Source of the DNA: Streptomyces sp. NBC_01275
Lineage (GTDB): Bacteria; Actinomycetota; Actinomycetes; Streptomycetales; Streptomycetaceae
Assembly: GCF_026340655.1 (NCBI RefSeq)
Contig: NZ_JAPEOZ010000001.1
Coordinates: 8,246,001-8,310,000 of the forward strand
DNA: 64,000 nt
Direction: 5' to 3'
Shown here: piece after piece, positions 9,465 through 16,489 of the stretch
How the letters are laid out: every line of letters starts with the position of its first letter
Numbering within the stretch: the first letter of the stretch is position 1
Translations under genes and position numbers: made by a program
The notes under the pieces: model-generated
What the model saw: only the letters and a program-made list of their open reading frames with translations
Database searches by the model: none
What the model was told of the DNA's origin: nothing

Positions 9465-10223
9465 TCAGTGCTGCCGGCCTTCCGGCTGCCAGCCCAGGGC
9501 CCGTGAGATGCCGCGCGCGGCCAGCCGTACCGCCGGGACCAGCACCGGGACCTGGGCGTCGGCGTGCGGGACGACGACCGACACCGCGGCGGCCACCGCG
9601 CCGCCCGGTCCGCGCACCGGCGCCGCCACCGACAGGGCGTCCGCCGTGACCTGACGGCTGCTCACCGCCACGCCCGTACGGCGTACTTCGGCCAGCATTC
9701 GGCGCAGTCGTGCGGGATCGGTGATCGTATGGGCCGTGTAGGACTCCAACGGACCTGCGCAGTACGCCTCTTGGAGCTCGGAGCCGCCGTACGCCAGCAG
9801 GACGAGCCCCACCCCGGTGACATGCAGCGGCCAGCGCGCGCCGACGCGGATGTGCACGCCGACCGCCGAACGCCCGGAGATCCACTCGGTGTAGACGACC
9901 TCGGACCCGTCCCGTACCGCCAACTGCACGTTCTCGTGGGTGGCTTCGTACAGGTCCTCCAGATACGGCAGCGCGATCTGCCGCAGCGCCAGCCCGCGCG
10001 GCGCGAGCGCGGCGACCTCCCAGAGCCGCAGCCCCACGTGGTACACGCCGTCCGGGTCCCGCTCCAGGGCGCCCCACTCGGTCAGCGCCCCCACGAGCCG
10101 GTGCGCGGTGGTGAGGGTCAGCCCGGCCCGGCGGCTGATGTCCGTCAGGGACAGCGCGGGGTGCGTGTGGTCGAACGCGGCGAGCACGGCCAGCAGCCGG
10201 TCGGGCGCGGAACGGGCGGTCAT
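9465..10223 (-). CDS. IclR-family transcriptional regulator
   Basis: A 252-residue regulator with the N-terminal winged helix-turn-helix (PDRLLAVLAAFDHTHPALSL, TDISRRAGLTLTTAHRLVGAL; about residues 6-60) and the C-terminal IclR effector domain (ALPYLEDLYEATHENVQLAV, then TGVGLVLLAYG and a C-terminal VSVVVPHAD). The ATG has GGAAGGAAG upstream. It starts 20 bases after the marR stop, so the two regulators are probably co-transcribed. IclR proteins often control aromatic-acid pathways such as protocatechuate or 4-hydroxybenzoate degradation, which suits the neighbouring cinnamate-type operon, but the actual target is not shown. Confidence 0.9.
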   Translation of the reverse strand: MTARSAPDRLLAVLAAFDHTHPALSLTDISRRAGLTLTTAHRLVGALTEWGALERDPDGVYHVGLRLWEVAALAPRGLALRQIALPYLEDLYEATHENVQLAVRDGSEVVYTEWISGRSAVGVHIRVGARWPLHVTGVGLVLLAYGGSELQEAYCAGPLESYTAHTITDPARLRRMLAEVRRTGVAVSSRQVTADALSVAAPVRGPGGAVAAAVSVVVPHADAQVPVLVPAVRLAARGISRALGWQPEGRQH

Positions 10224-10243
10224 GGCCGGGCTTCCTTCCGGCG

Positions 10244-10792
10244 TCAGGCGAGCCCGTCCTCGGCGACCCGCAGGAGCAGCGTGTGCAGCGACTCCCGCTC
10301 GGCCGGGGCGAGCGAGCCCAGCAGTTCGTTGGTGACCCGCAGGCCCGCCTCGTCGGTGTCGCGCAGGAAGCCGCGACCGTCCTCGGTCAGGACGACGATG
10401 CGGCTGCGGCGGTCGTCGGGGGAGGGGCGACGCTCGGCGAAGCCCAGCTTCTCCAGGTCGTCGACCAGGCCGACGATCGCGCTCGGGTCGTAGCCGAGGC
10501 GGGTGCTCAGTTCGCGCTGCAGGACGCCCTCGGACGTGGCGAGGAAGCGCAACAGGGCGTAGTGGCGGAGCCTGAGGCCCGACTCCTGGAGGAAGGTGTT
10601 GAACAACTGCCCGGAGCGCAGGCCCAGCCGGTACAGGAGGTAGCCCGTGTCCGCGTGCAGCCCGCGCATCCACGGCTCCTGCGCGTCGATCGAGGCGGGG
10701 TTCAAGGCGGCGATGGCGGGCTCCCTGGTCGAGGCCCCGGGCGGGGCGGTGCTGCGTACTGCTCCCGGTACTGCTCCCAGTCTGACGCACAT
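10244..10792 (-). CDS. MarR-family regulator, candidate CouR-like repressor
   Basis: A 182-residue MarR protein: helix region GYLLYRLGLRSGQLFNTFL, recognition segment LQRELSTRLGYDPSAIVGLVDDLEKLGFAERR and the wing PSPDDRRSRIVVLTEDG are all present. The ATG at 10792 is the best-placed start but lacks an obvious ribosome site; a later ATG at codon 42 (MRGLHADTG) is possible. The gene is divergent from the SDR-hydrolase-ligase-MaoC operon, with the palindrome TTGACGTCAA between them. The same arrangement is known for CouR, the repressor of p-hydroxycinnamate catabolism that responds to the CoA thioester. Identity as CouR is inferred from context. Confidence 0.88.
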   Translation of the reverse strand: MCVRLGAVPGAVRSTAPPGASTREPAIAALNPASIDAQEPWMRGLHADTGYLLYRLGLRSGQLFNTFLQESGLRLRHYALLRFLATSEGVLQRELSTRLGYDPSAIVGLVDDLEKLGFAERRPSPDDRRSRIVVLTEDGRGFLRDTDEAGLRVTNELLGSLAPAERESLHTLLLRVAEDGLA

Positions 10793-10802
10793 GGTCGGTC
10801 GG

Positions 10803-10831
10803 CAACAACTATTGACGTCAACAATTATTGC
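10803..10831. promoter_or_regulatory. MarR-type operator in divergent promoter region
   Basis: TTGACGTCAA (10812-10821) is a perfect palindrome. Its flanks contain further partial symmetry: CAACTATTG on the left and CAATTATTG on the right. It lies 20 bases before the marR start and about 80 before the SDR start, so one bound dimer could repress both directions. Confidence 0.7.
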
Positions 10832-10901
10832 TCTTAGCTTCGATCTCGGAGCTGCACCCAGTGTCGCTCGCAGCCGCATCGCCTTGTGAAGGGACCCTCT
10901 C

Positions 10902-11819
10902 GTGCCCAGCATCGATCTCACCGGCAAGGTCGCCGTCGTCACCGGCAGCGGCCGGGGCCTCGGCCTCGCCTATGCGCACGCCCTGGCCGCCCACGGCGCG
11001 TCCGTGGTCGTCAACGACGTCGACGAGACGGTCGCCGAGCAGGCCGTGAAGTCCATCGTCGAGGCGGGCGGCGCGGCCGTCGCCGAGGTGGTCCCAGTCG
11101 GCACGACCGAGGCCGCCGACCGGCTCGTGGCCCGCGCGGTCCAGGAGTTCGGGCGGCTCGACATCCTGGTCACCAACGCCGGCATCCTGCGCGACAAGGT
11201 GCTGTGGAAGATGACCGACGACGACTTCGACGCGGTGATCGCCACCCACCTCAAGGGCACCTTCACCTGCGCCCGCGCCGCCGCCGTACGGATGCGCGAG
11301 CAGGGCGAGGGCGGCACGCTGATCCTGGTCGGCTCCCCGGCCGGCCAGCGCGGCAACTTCGGCCAGACGAACTACGCCGCCGCCAAGGCCGGCATCGCCG
11401 CCTTCGCCCGGACCTGGTCCATGGAGCTGGGTCGCGCGGGCATCACCGTCAACGCGATCGTCCCCGTGGCCGCGACCGCGATGACCGAGACCATCCCGGC
11501 CTTCGCCCCGTACATCGAGGCGCTGAAGAACGGCGAGGCGTTCCCGGACTTCCTGCGCAAGGGCGAGGGCTTCGGCACCCCCGAGGACTGCGCGGCCCTC
11601 GTGCCCTTCCTCGCCTCCGAGGCCGCCCGCTCCATCACCGGCCAGGCCATCGGCATCGGCGGCGACAAGGTGGCACTCTGGTCGCATCCGCAGGAGATCC
11701 GCGCGGCCTACGCCGACGGCGGCTGGACCCCCGAGCGCCTGGCCGACGCCTTCCCCACCTCGGTCGGCGCCGAGCTCCAGACGGTCGGCATCCCGGCCCC
11801 CAAGTTCCCGGAGGCGTGA
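10902..11819 (+). CDS. SDR-family dehydrogenase (CouN-like beta-hydroxyacyl-CoA dehydrogenase)
   Basis: A 305-residue classical short-chain dehydrogenase. The NAD(P) motif TGSGRGLG is at about 14-21, NAG at about 91-93, and the catalytic YAAAK follows at about 158. The C-terminus runs past 260 residues into WTPERLADAFP, as in peroxisomal multifunctional-enzyme-like SDRs. GTG start with AAGGGA eight bases upstream. It is the first gene of a tight operon, two bases before the amidohydrolase gene. In the actinobacterial cinnamate pathway a dehydrogenase of this type oxidises the 3-hydroxy-3-arylpropionyl-CoA made by the MaoC hydratase. The substrate is inferred from context. Confidence 0.88.
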   Translation: MPSIDLTGKVAVVTGSGRGLGLAYAHALAAHGASVVVNDVDETVAEQAVKSIVEAGGAAVAEVVPVGTTEAADRLVARAVQEFGRLDILVTNAGILRDKVLWKMTDDDFDAVIATHLKGTFTCARAAAVRMREQGEGGTLILVGSPAGQRGNFGQTNYAAAKAGIAAFARTWSMELGRAGITVNAIVPVAATAMTETIPAFAPYIEALKNGEAFPDFLRKGEGFGTPEDCAALVPFLASEAARSITGQAIGIGGDKVALWSHPQEIRAAYADGGWTPERLADAFPTSVGAELQTVGIPAPKFPEA

Positions 11820-11821
11820 CC

Positions 11822-12706
11822 ATGGCGACCCTCAATGTCGAGGAACTCGTCGCGATCGACGTCCACACGCACGCGGAGGTGTCCTCCAAGGGCCACTCCT
11901 CGCTCGACGACGACCTGCACGACGCGTCCTCCGCCTACTTCAAGGTCGAGGGCAAGCGGAAGCCGACCCTTCAGGAGACGGCCGCGTACTACCGCGAGCG
12001 GAAGATGGCCGCGGTGATCTTCACGGTGGACGCCGAGTCCGCGACCGGCACGGCCCCCGTCCCCAACGAGGAGGTCGCCGAGGCCGCCGCCGCCAACGCC
12101 GACGTCCTCATCCCGTTCGCCTCCATCGACCCCTTCCGGGGGAAGGCGGGCGTGAAGCAGGCCCGCCGCCTGGTGGAGGAGTACGGGGTGAAGGGCTTCA
12201 AGTTCCACCCCAGCATCCAGGGCTTCTTCCCCAACGACCGCTCGGTCGCATACGCCCTCTACGAGGTGATCGAGGAGACCGGGACCATCGCCCTGTTCCA
12301 CACCGGCCAGACCGGCATCGGCGCGGGCGTGCCGGGCGGGGGCGGGATCCGGCTGAAGTACTCCAACCCGCTGCACGTGGACGACGTCGCCGCCGACTTC
12401 CCCCACCTCAAGATCATCCTGGCGCATCCGTCCTTCCCCTGGCAGGACGAGGCCCTGGCCGTCGCCACCCACAAGCCGGGCGTGCACATCGATCTGTCCG
12501 GCTGGTCGCCGAAGTACTTCCCGCCGCAGCTCGTGCAGTACGCCAACACCCTGCTGAAGGACAAGGTCCTCTTCGGCTCCGACTTCCCCGTCCTCACCCC
12601 CGACCGCTGGCTCGCCGACTTCGACAAGCTGACGATCAAGGACGAGGTGAAGCCGAAGATCCTCAAGGAGAACGCCGCTCGTCTGCTCGGGCTGACCACA
12701 CCGTAA
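11822..12706 (+). CDS. Amidohydrolase-fold hydrolase (CouO-like beta-ketoacyl-CoA hydrolase)
   Basis: A 294-residue amidohydrolase-2 (COG2159) protein. Metal-site features are present: DVHTHAE near residues 13-19, GFKFHPS near 125-131, ILAHPSFPW near 200 and LFGSDFPV near 252. Proteins of this group annotated as 4-hydroxyphenyl-beta-ketoacyl-CoA hydrolase cleave the beta-keto thioester to the aryl carboxylic acid, replacing a thiolase in cinnamate side-chain removal. No thiolase or acyl-CoA dehydrogenase gene is present here, which supports that role. Decarboxylases are relatives, so the reaction needs testing. ATG start two bases after the SDR stop. Confidence 0.85.
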   Translation: MATLNVEELVAIDVHTHAEVSSKGHSSLDDDLHDASSAYFKVEGKRKPTLQETAAYYRERKMAAVIFTVDAESATGTAPVPNEEVAEAAAANADVLIPFASIDPFRGKAGVKQARRLVEEYGVKGFKFHPSIQGFFPNDRSVAYALYEVIEETGTIALFHTGQTGIGAGVPGGGGIRLKYSNPLHVDDVAADFPHLKIILAHPSFPWQDEALAVATHKPGVHIDLSGWSPKYFPPQLVQYANTLLKDKVLFGSDFPVLTPDRWLADFDKLTIKDEVKPKILKENAARLLGLTTP

Positions 12707-12717
12707 GGGGCGAGAAG

Positions 12718-14220
12718 ATGCGCAACGAGGGACTGGGGTCATGGCCCGCACGCCGGGCCCGCAAGACCCCGCACCGCACCGCCCTGGTCCACGACGAACA
12801 GTCCACGGACTATCGCACACTGTATGCACGCGTCACCCGGCTGGCCCACGCCCTGCGCGCCCGGGGCGTGCGCCGCGGTGACCGCATCGCCTACCTCGGC
12901 CCGAACCACCCCTCCTACCTGGAGACCCTGTTCGCCGCGGGCACCCTCGGCGCGGTGTTCGTCCCGCTCAACACCCGCCTCGCCGGCCCCGAGATCGCCT
13001 ACCAGCTCGCCGACTCCGGCGCCAAGGCCCTCGTCTACGGCCCCGCGCACACCGGCCTGGTCGCCGGCCTCCCGGGCAGCACCGACATCCGTACGTACGT
13101 CGAGGTCGGCGCCGAGTACGAGCAGGCGCTGGCGTCCGCCTCCCCGGAGCCGATCGACGAGCCGGTCGCCGCCGACGACACCTGCATCATCATGTATACC
13201 TCGGGCACGACCGGACGCCCCAAGGGGGCCATGCTCACCCATGGCAACCTCACCTGGAACGCGCTCAACGTCCTCGTCGACACCGACCTGATCGCCGACG
13301 AACGCGCCCTGGTCTCCGCGCCGCTGTTCCACACGGCCGGCCTGAACATGCTGACGCTCCCGGTGCTCCTGAAGGGCGGCGCCTGCGTCCTGGTCGAGGC
13401 CTTCGACCCCGCGGCCACCTTCGACCTGATCGAACGGCACCGGATCACCTTCATGTTCGGGGTGCCGACGATGTTCGACCAGGTGGCCCGGCATCCGCGC
13501 TGGGCCGACGCCGACCTGTCCTCCCTGCGCATCCTGACCTGCGGCGGCTCCCCGGTCCCCACCCCGCTCATCGCCGCCTACCAGGAACGCGGGCTCACCT
13601 TCCTCCAGGGCTACGGCATGACCGAGGCCGCCCCCGGCACGCTGTTCCTGGACGCCGAGCACGCGATCGCCAAGGCGGGCTCGGCCGGCGTCCCGCACTT
13701 CTTCAGCGACGTACGGGTCCTGCGCCCCGACCTCGCGCCGGTCGAGGTCGGCGAGACCGGCGAGGTGGTCGTGCGCGGACCGCACGTCATGCCCGGCTAC
13801 TGGGGGCTGCCCGAGGAGACGGCCGCCTCCTTCGCCGACGGCTGGTTCCGCAGCGGGGACGCAGCCCGGGTCGACGAGGACGGGTACGTGTACATCGTCG
13901 ACCGCATCAAGGACATGATCATCTCGGGTGGGGAGAACATCTACCCGGCCGAGATCGAGGACCTGCTCCTCGCCCATCCCGACATCGTCGAGTGCGCGGT
14001 CATCGGCGTCGCCGACGACAAGTGGGGCGAGGTGCCGCGCGCGGTGGTCGTGCCCCGCGAGGGCGCGTCGCTGGATCCCGACGAGGTGCTGGCGTCCCTC
14101 GCCGGCCGGCTCGCCAAGTACAAGATCCCCAAGTCGGTGGTGGTCGCGGACGCCCTGCCGCGCACCGCCTCAGGAAAGCTCCTCAAGTCCCGGGTGCGCA
14201 AGCGCTTCGGCGCCCAGTGA
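12718..14220 (+). CDS. Acyl-CoA synthetase (CouL-like hydroxycinnamate-CoA ligase)
   Basis: A 500-residue ANL-family ligase that activates a carboxylic acid as acyl-AMP and then the CoA thioester. All signatures are seen: the phosphate loop YTSGTTGRPKGAMLTHGN (about 158-175), GYGMTEA, WFRSGDAA, the hinge DRIKDMIISGGENIYPAEIE and the C-terminal catalytic lysine in TASGKLLK. ATG start 11 bases after the preceding stop, behind a GGGGCGAG site. With SDR, hydrolase and MaoC neighbours it would start a pathway on p-coumarate, ferulate or a related acid; family resemblance alone would also allow a medium- or long-chain fatty acid. Confidence 0.9.
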   Translation: MRNEGLGSWPARRARKTPHRTALVHDEQSTDYRTLYARVTRLAHALRARGVRRGDRIAYLGPNHPSYLETLFAAGTLGAVFVPLNTRLAGPEIAYQLADSGAKALVYGPAHTGLVAGLPGSTDIRTYVEVGAEYEQALASASPEPIDEPVAADDTCIIMYTSGTTGRPKGAMLTHGNLTWNALNVLVDTDLIADERALVSAPLFHTAGLNMLTLPVLLKGGACVLVEAFDPAATFDLIERHRITFMFGVPTMFDQVARHPRWADADLSSLRILTCGGSPVPTPLIAAYQERGLTFLQGYGMTEAAPGTLFLDAEHAIAKAGSAGVPHFFSDVRVLRPDLAPVEVGETGEVVVRGPHVMPGYWGLPEETAASFADGWFRSGDAARVDEDGYVYIVDRIKDMIISGGENIYPAEIEDLLLAHPDIVECAVIGVADDKWGEVPRAVVVPREGASLDPDEVLASLAGRLAKYKIPKSVVVADALPRTASGKLLKSRVRKRFGAQ

Positions 14221-14236
14221 CTCCCTGACTTTCCAG

Positions 14237-14268
14237 CTCCCCGACTCCCCGACTCCCCGACTCTCTGA
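14237..14268. repeat. 8-bp tandem repeat CTCCCCGA between ligase and MaoC genes
   Basis: Three perfect copies (14237-14244, 14245-14252, 14253-14260) and one degenerate copy lie in the 71-base gap just before the MaoC ribosome site. No protein is encoded here. It may be only a slippage product. Confidence 0.8.
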
Positions 14269-14291
14269 CTCCCTTAAGGAACAGGCTACTC

Positions 14292-14747
14292 ATGAGCATC
14301 ACCGTGAACGGACTCGACGAACTCAAGAAGCTCTCGGGCAGCGACCTGGGCGTCAGCGAGTGGATCGAGGTCACCCAGGAGCGCATCGACACGTTCGCCG
14401 ACGCGACGGGGGACCACCAGTGGATCCACGTCGACCCCGAGCGGGCCGCCGCCGGTCCCTTCGGCGCGCCCATCGCCCACGGTTACCTGACACTCTCCCT
14501 CTTCATCCCGCTGTTCACCGAGCTGCTGGACGTCCAGGGCGTCACGACGAAGGTCAACTACGGGCTGAACAAGGTGCGGTTCCCCTCGCCGGTGAAGGTC
14601 GGTTCCCGCATCCGGCTGGTCGCCAAGCTGACCGAGGTCGAGGACGTGGCGGGCGGGGTGCAGATCACCGTCGACGGTGCGATCGAGATCGAAGGGGGCG
14701 CGAAGCCGGCGGCGGTGCTGCAGAGCCTGTCGCGGTTCTACCAGTGA
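14292..14747 (+). CDS. MaoC-family enoyl-CoA hydratase (CouM-like)
   Basis: A 151-residue hot-dog fold hydratase. The hydratase-2 motif is intact: FADATGDHQWIHVDPERAA at about 35-53, with the catalytic Asp/His pair, followed by GPFGAPIAHGYLTLSL. It would add water across the double bond of an enoyl-CoA such as coumaroyl- or feruloyl-CoA. Last gene of the operon, behind a 71-base spacer with short tandem repeats and an AAGGA-type ribosome site. No clear hairpin separates it from the convergent PHP-domain gene 34 bases later. Confidence 0.92.
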   Translation: MSITVNGLDELKKLSGSDLGVSEWIEVTQERIDTFADATGDHQWIHVDPERAAAGPFGAPIAHGYLTLSLFIPLFTELLDVQGVTTKVNYGLNKVRFPSPVKVGSRIRLVAKLTEVEDVAGGVQITVDGAIEIEGGAKPAAVLQSLSRFYQ

Positions 14748-14781
14748 CCCGGCCTCGCGCCCCGAAGGGCCTGAAAACCCC

Positions 14782-16461
14782 TCAGTCGACGACGTCGACG
14801 AAGATCGGGTTCGAGTAGAACCAGGTGTCCGCCCACGGGTCCCCGTCCCCCGGCGTGTGGGGGATCGGGCCGTGCGGGTCGACGGACGCGCCCAGGTAAC
14901 CGGTTCCGTGGCGCTTGCCGTCGCTGCCGCGCAGACGGACGTAGAAGGACTCGCTGCCGACCGTGATCGGGACGCGCAGGGTGTACGTCCCCTTGCGGCC
15001 GCTCACGTCCGTCGTCCGGACGACCTTGGTGTCCGGCGCCTGCCAGGCGTCCCGGTCGGAGACCGCGCCGCGCACCGCGCCCCGGACGACGTCCACGTGC
15101 GCCAACTCGGGGAGGATCCCCTGGGTGTTGGGGCGGGAGGCGGTCGTGACGGTGATGTTCAGGGTGAGCTTCTCGCCCTTGCGCACCCGCAGCCGGCCGC
15201 CGAGCGTGACGCCCCGCCCGTCGCTGTGCTCCCGCCGCAGCCGGACCTCCAGCCCGTCGAGGAGGTGCCCGTGGTCGACCCAGACGCGGCCCTCGCGCAG
15301 GCCCGTCATCACCGCGCGGTAGCCGTAGCGGGTCACGCCCACGTGGGTGCGGCTGAACTGGCCCGGCCAGAAGTCGCTGCCCGGCTGCGGGGTGTCGGTG
15401 TTCACCGGGTCCGGCAGCCTGCCGGTGGTGTCGAAGTTCTGTCCGGCGGGCCAGTCGCCGTTCTTCCAGGTGTCGAAGACGATGCGGTGCGCGTCGGAGT
15501 TGGTGGTGATCGAGAACAGCCTGCCCTCGGCGAGCATCGCGTCCCACAGACCGCCGACCGTGGCGGTCGCCCAGTCGAAGCCGCCGTACGTGAGGTACGC
15601 GTCCGTCGGATAGCCGGACCACGACTGCGCGGACGGCTTGTTCTCGTACTCGCCGCGGATGGAGGTCGCCCCGCGCCAGCCGGGGAGGGCCGCGCCCTGG
15701 GCGCCCGGCGCGCCCTCCATGCCGATCATGATCTCGGGGGCCGCGTCCCGCCAGTTGCGGATCTCGTGCGGGGAGTCGATGCCCAGGCGCATCGGGTGGT
15801 TGGCGAGGACGAGGACGTCGTCGACGTACCCGGTGCGGCGCTGCTCGGCCAGCCACTTCACGGCCTTGACGGCGTGCGCCTCGTTGCGGGCGGTGTCGGC
15901 GGCGCCGGCGGAGCCCTCCGTGTAGCCGAGCAGCTTGCCGTCGTAGGCGCGCTCGAACCGGGTGAGCAGGTCGACCTCGTGCGGGCCGGGCGCGGCGAAC
16001 ACCGTGCAGTGCTCGGCGGCCGGGATGTACCACTCCAGGCCCTGGAAGATCAGCTGACGGGGGTTGGCGGCCCGGGCCCTGAGGATCTCCTGGTGCTCCA
16101 GCTGCGCCCCGAAGTCGGCGTGCCCGAAGTTGGAGTGCTCGTTGAACACCATCCAGTCCAGGCCGTACTTCGCGCCCGCGGCGGCGAGTTGGGAGAACGT
16201 GTACTTCGCGTCGTGGCTGTACACGGAGTGGATGTGGTGGTCGCCGACGAGGTAGGCGAGCCGGGGGTCCTCGCCGCCGTAGCCCCTGCCCTTCTCGGCG
16301 GCGGGGGCGGCGACGGCGGGGGCGGCCGTGGATCCGAGGGCGAACGCGGCGCCGAACAGCCCGGCGCCGCGCAGGAGTCGGCGTCGTGACACGCCCTGGG
16401 CGTCGAGGGTGGCGGGGGAGACGTCGGGGTCCGCCCAGGCGGGCAGCTGCTGCTCGGTCAT
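14782..16461 (-). CDS. Tat-exported PHP-domain phosphoesterase-like protein
   Basis: A 559-residue protein with a twin-arginine signal (VSRRRLLRGAGLFGAAFALG, about 24-43) cleaved near AAPAVAAPAA. The PHP metal-binding fold follows: VGDHHIHSVYSHDAKYTFSQL (about 72-92), FNEHSNFGH, a central VLANHPMR and a late SITTNSDAHRI, all with metal-type His/Asp residues. The last 150 residues are beta-rich (GRVWVDHGHLLDG to FYVRLRGSDG). It is probably a secreted phosphodiesterase or phosphatase on an unknown substrate. It starts 28 bases after the stop of the metallophosphoesterase gene and is likely co-transcribed with it. Confidence 0.85.
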   Translation of the reverse strand: MTEQQLPAWADPDVSPATLDAQGVSRRRLLRGAGLFGAAFALGSTAAPAVAAPAAEKGRGYGGEDPRLAYLVGDHHIHSVYSHDAKYTFSQLAAAGAKYGLDWMVFNEHSNFGHADFGAQLEHQEILRARAANPRQLIFQGLEWYIPAAEHCTVFAAPGPHEVDLLTRFERAYDGKLLGYTEGSAGAADTARNEAHAVKAVKWLAEQRRTGYVDDVLVLANHPMRLGIDSPHEIRNWRDAAPEIMIGMEGAPGAQGAALPGWRGATSIRGEYENKPSAQSWSGYPTDAYLTYGGFDWATATVGGLWDAMLAEGRLFSITTNSDAHRIVFDTWKNGDWPAGQNFDTTGRLPDPVNTDTPQPGSDFWPGQFSRTHVGVTRYGYRAVMTGLREGRVWVDHGHLLDGLEVRLRREHSDGRGVTLGGRLRVRKGEKLTLNITVTTASRPNTQGILPELAHVDVVRGAVRGAVSDRDAWQAPDTKVVRTTDVSGRKGTYTLRVPITVGSESFYVRLRGSDGKRHGTGYLGASVDPHGPIPHTPGDGDPWADTWFYSNPIFVDVVD

Positions 16462-16489
16462 GGAGGTCTCTCAGAACTCTCGCTGGTTC

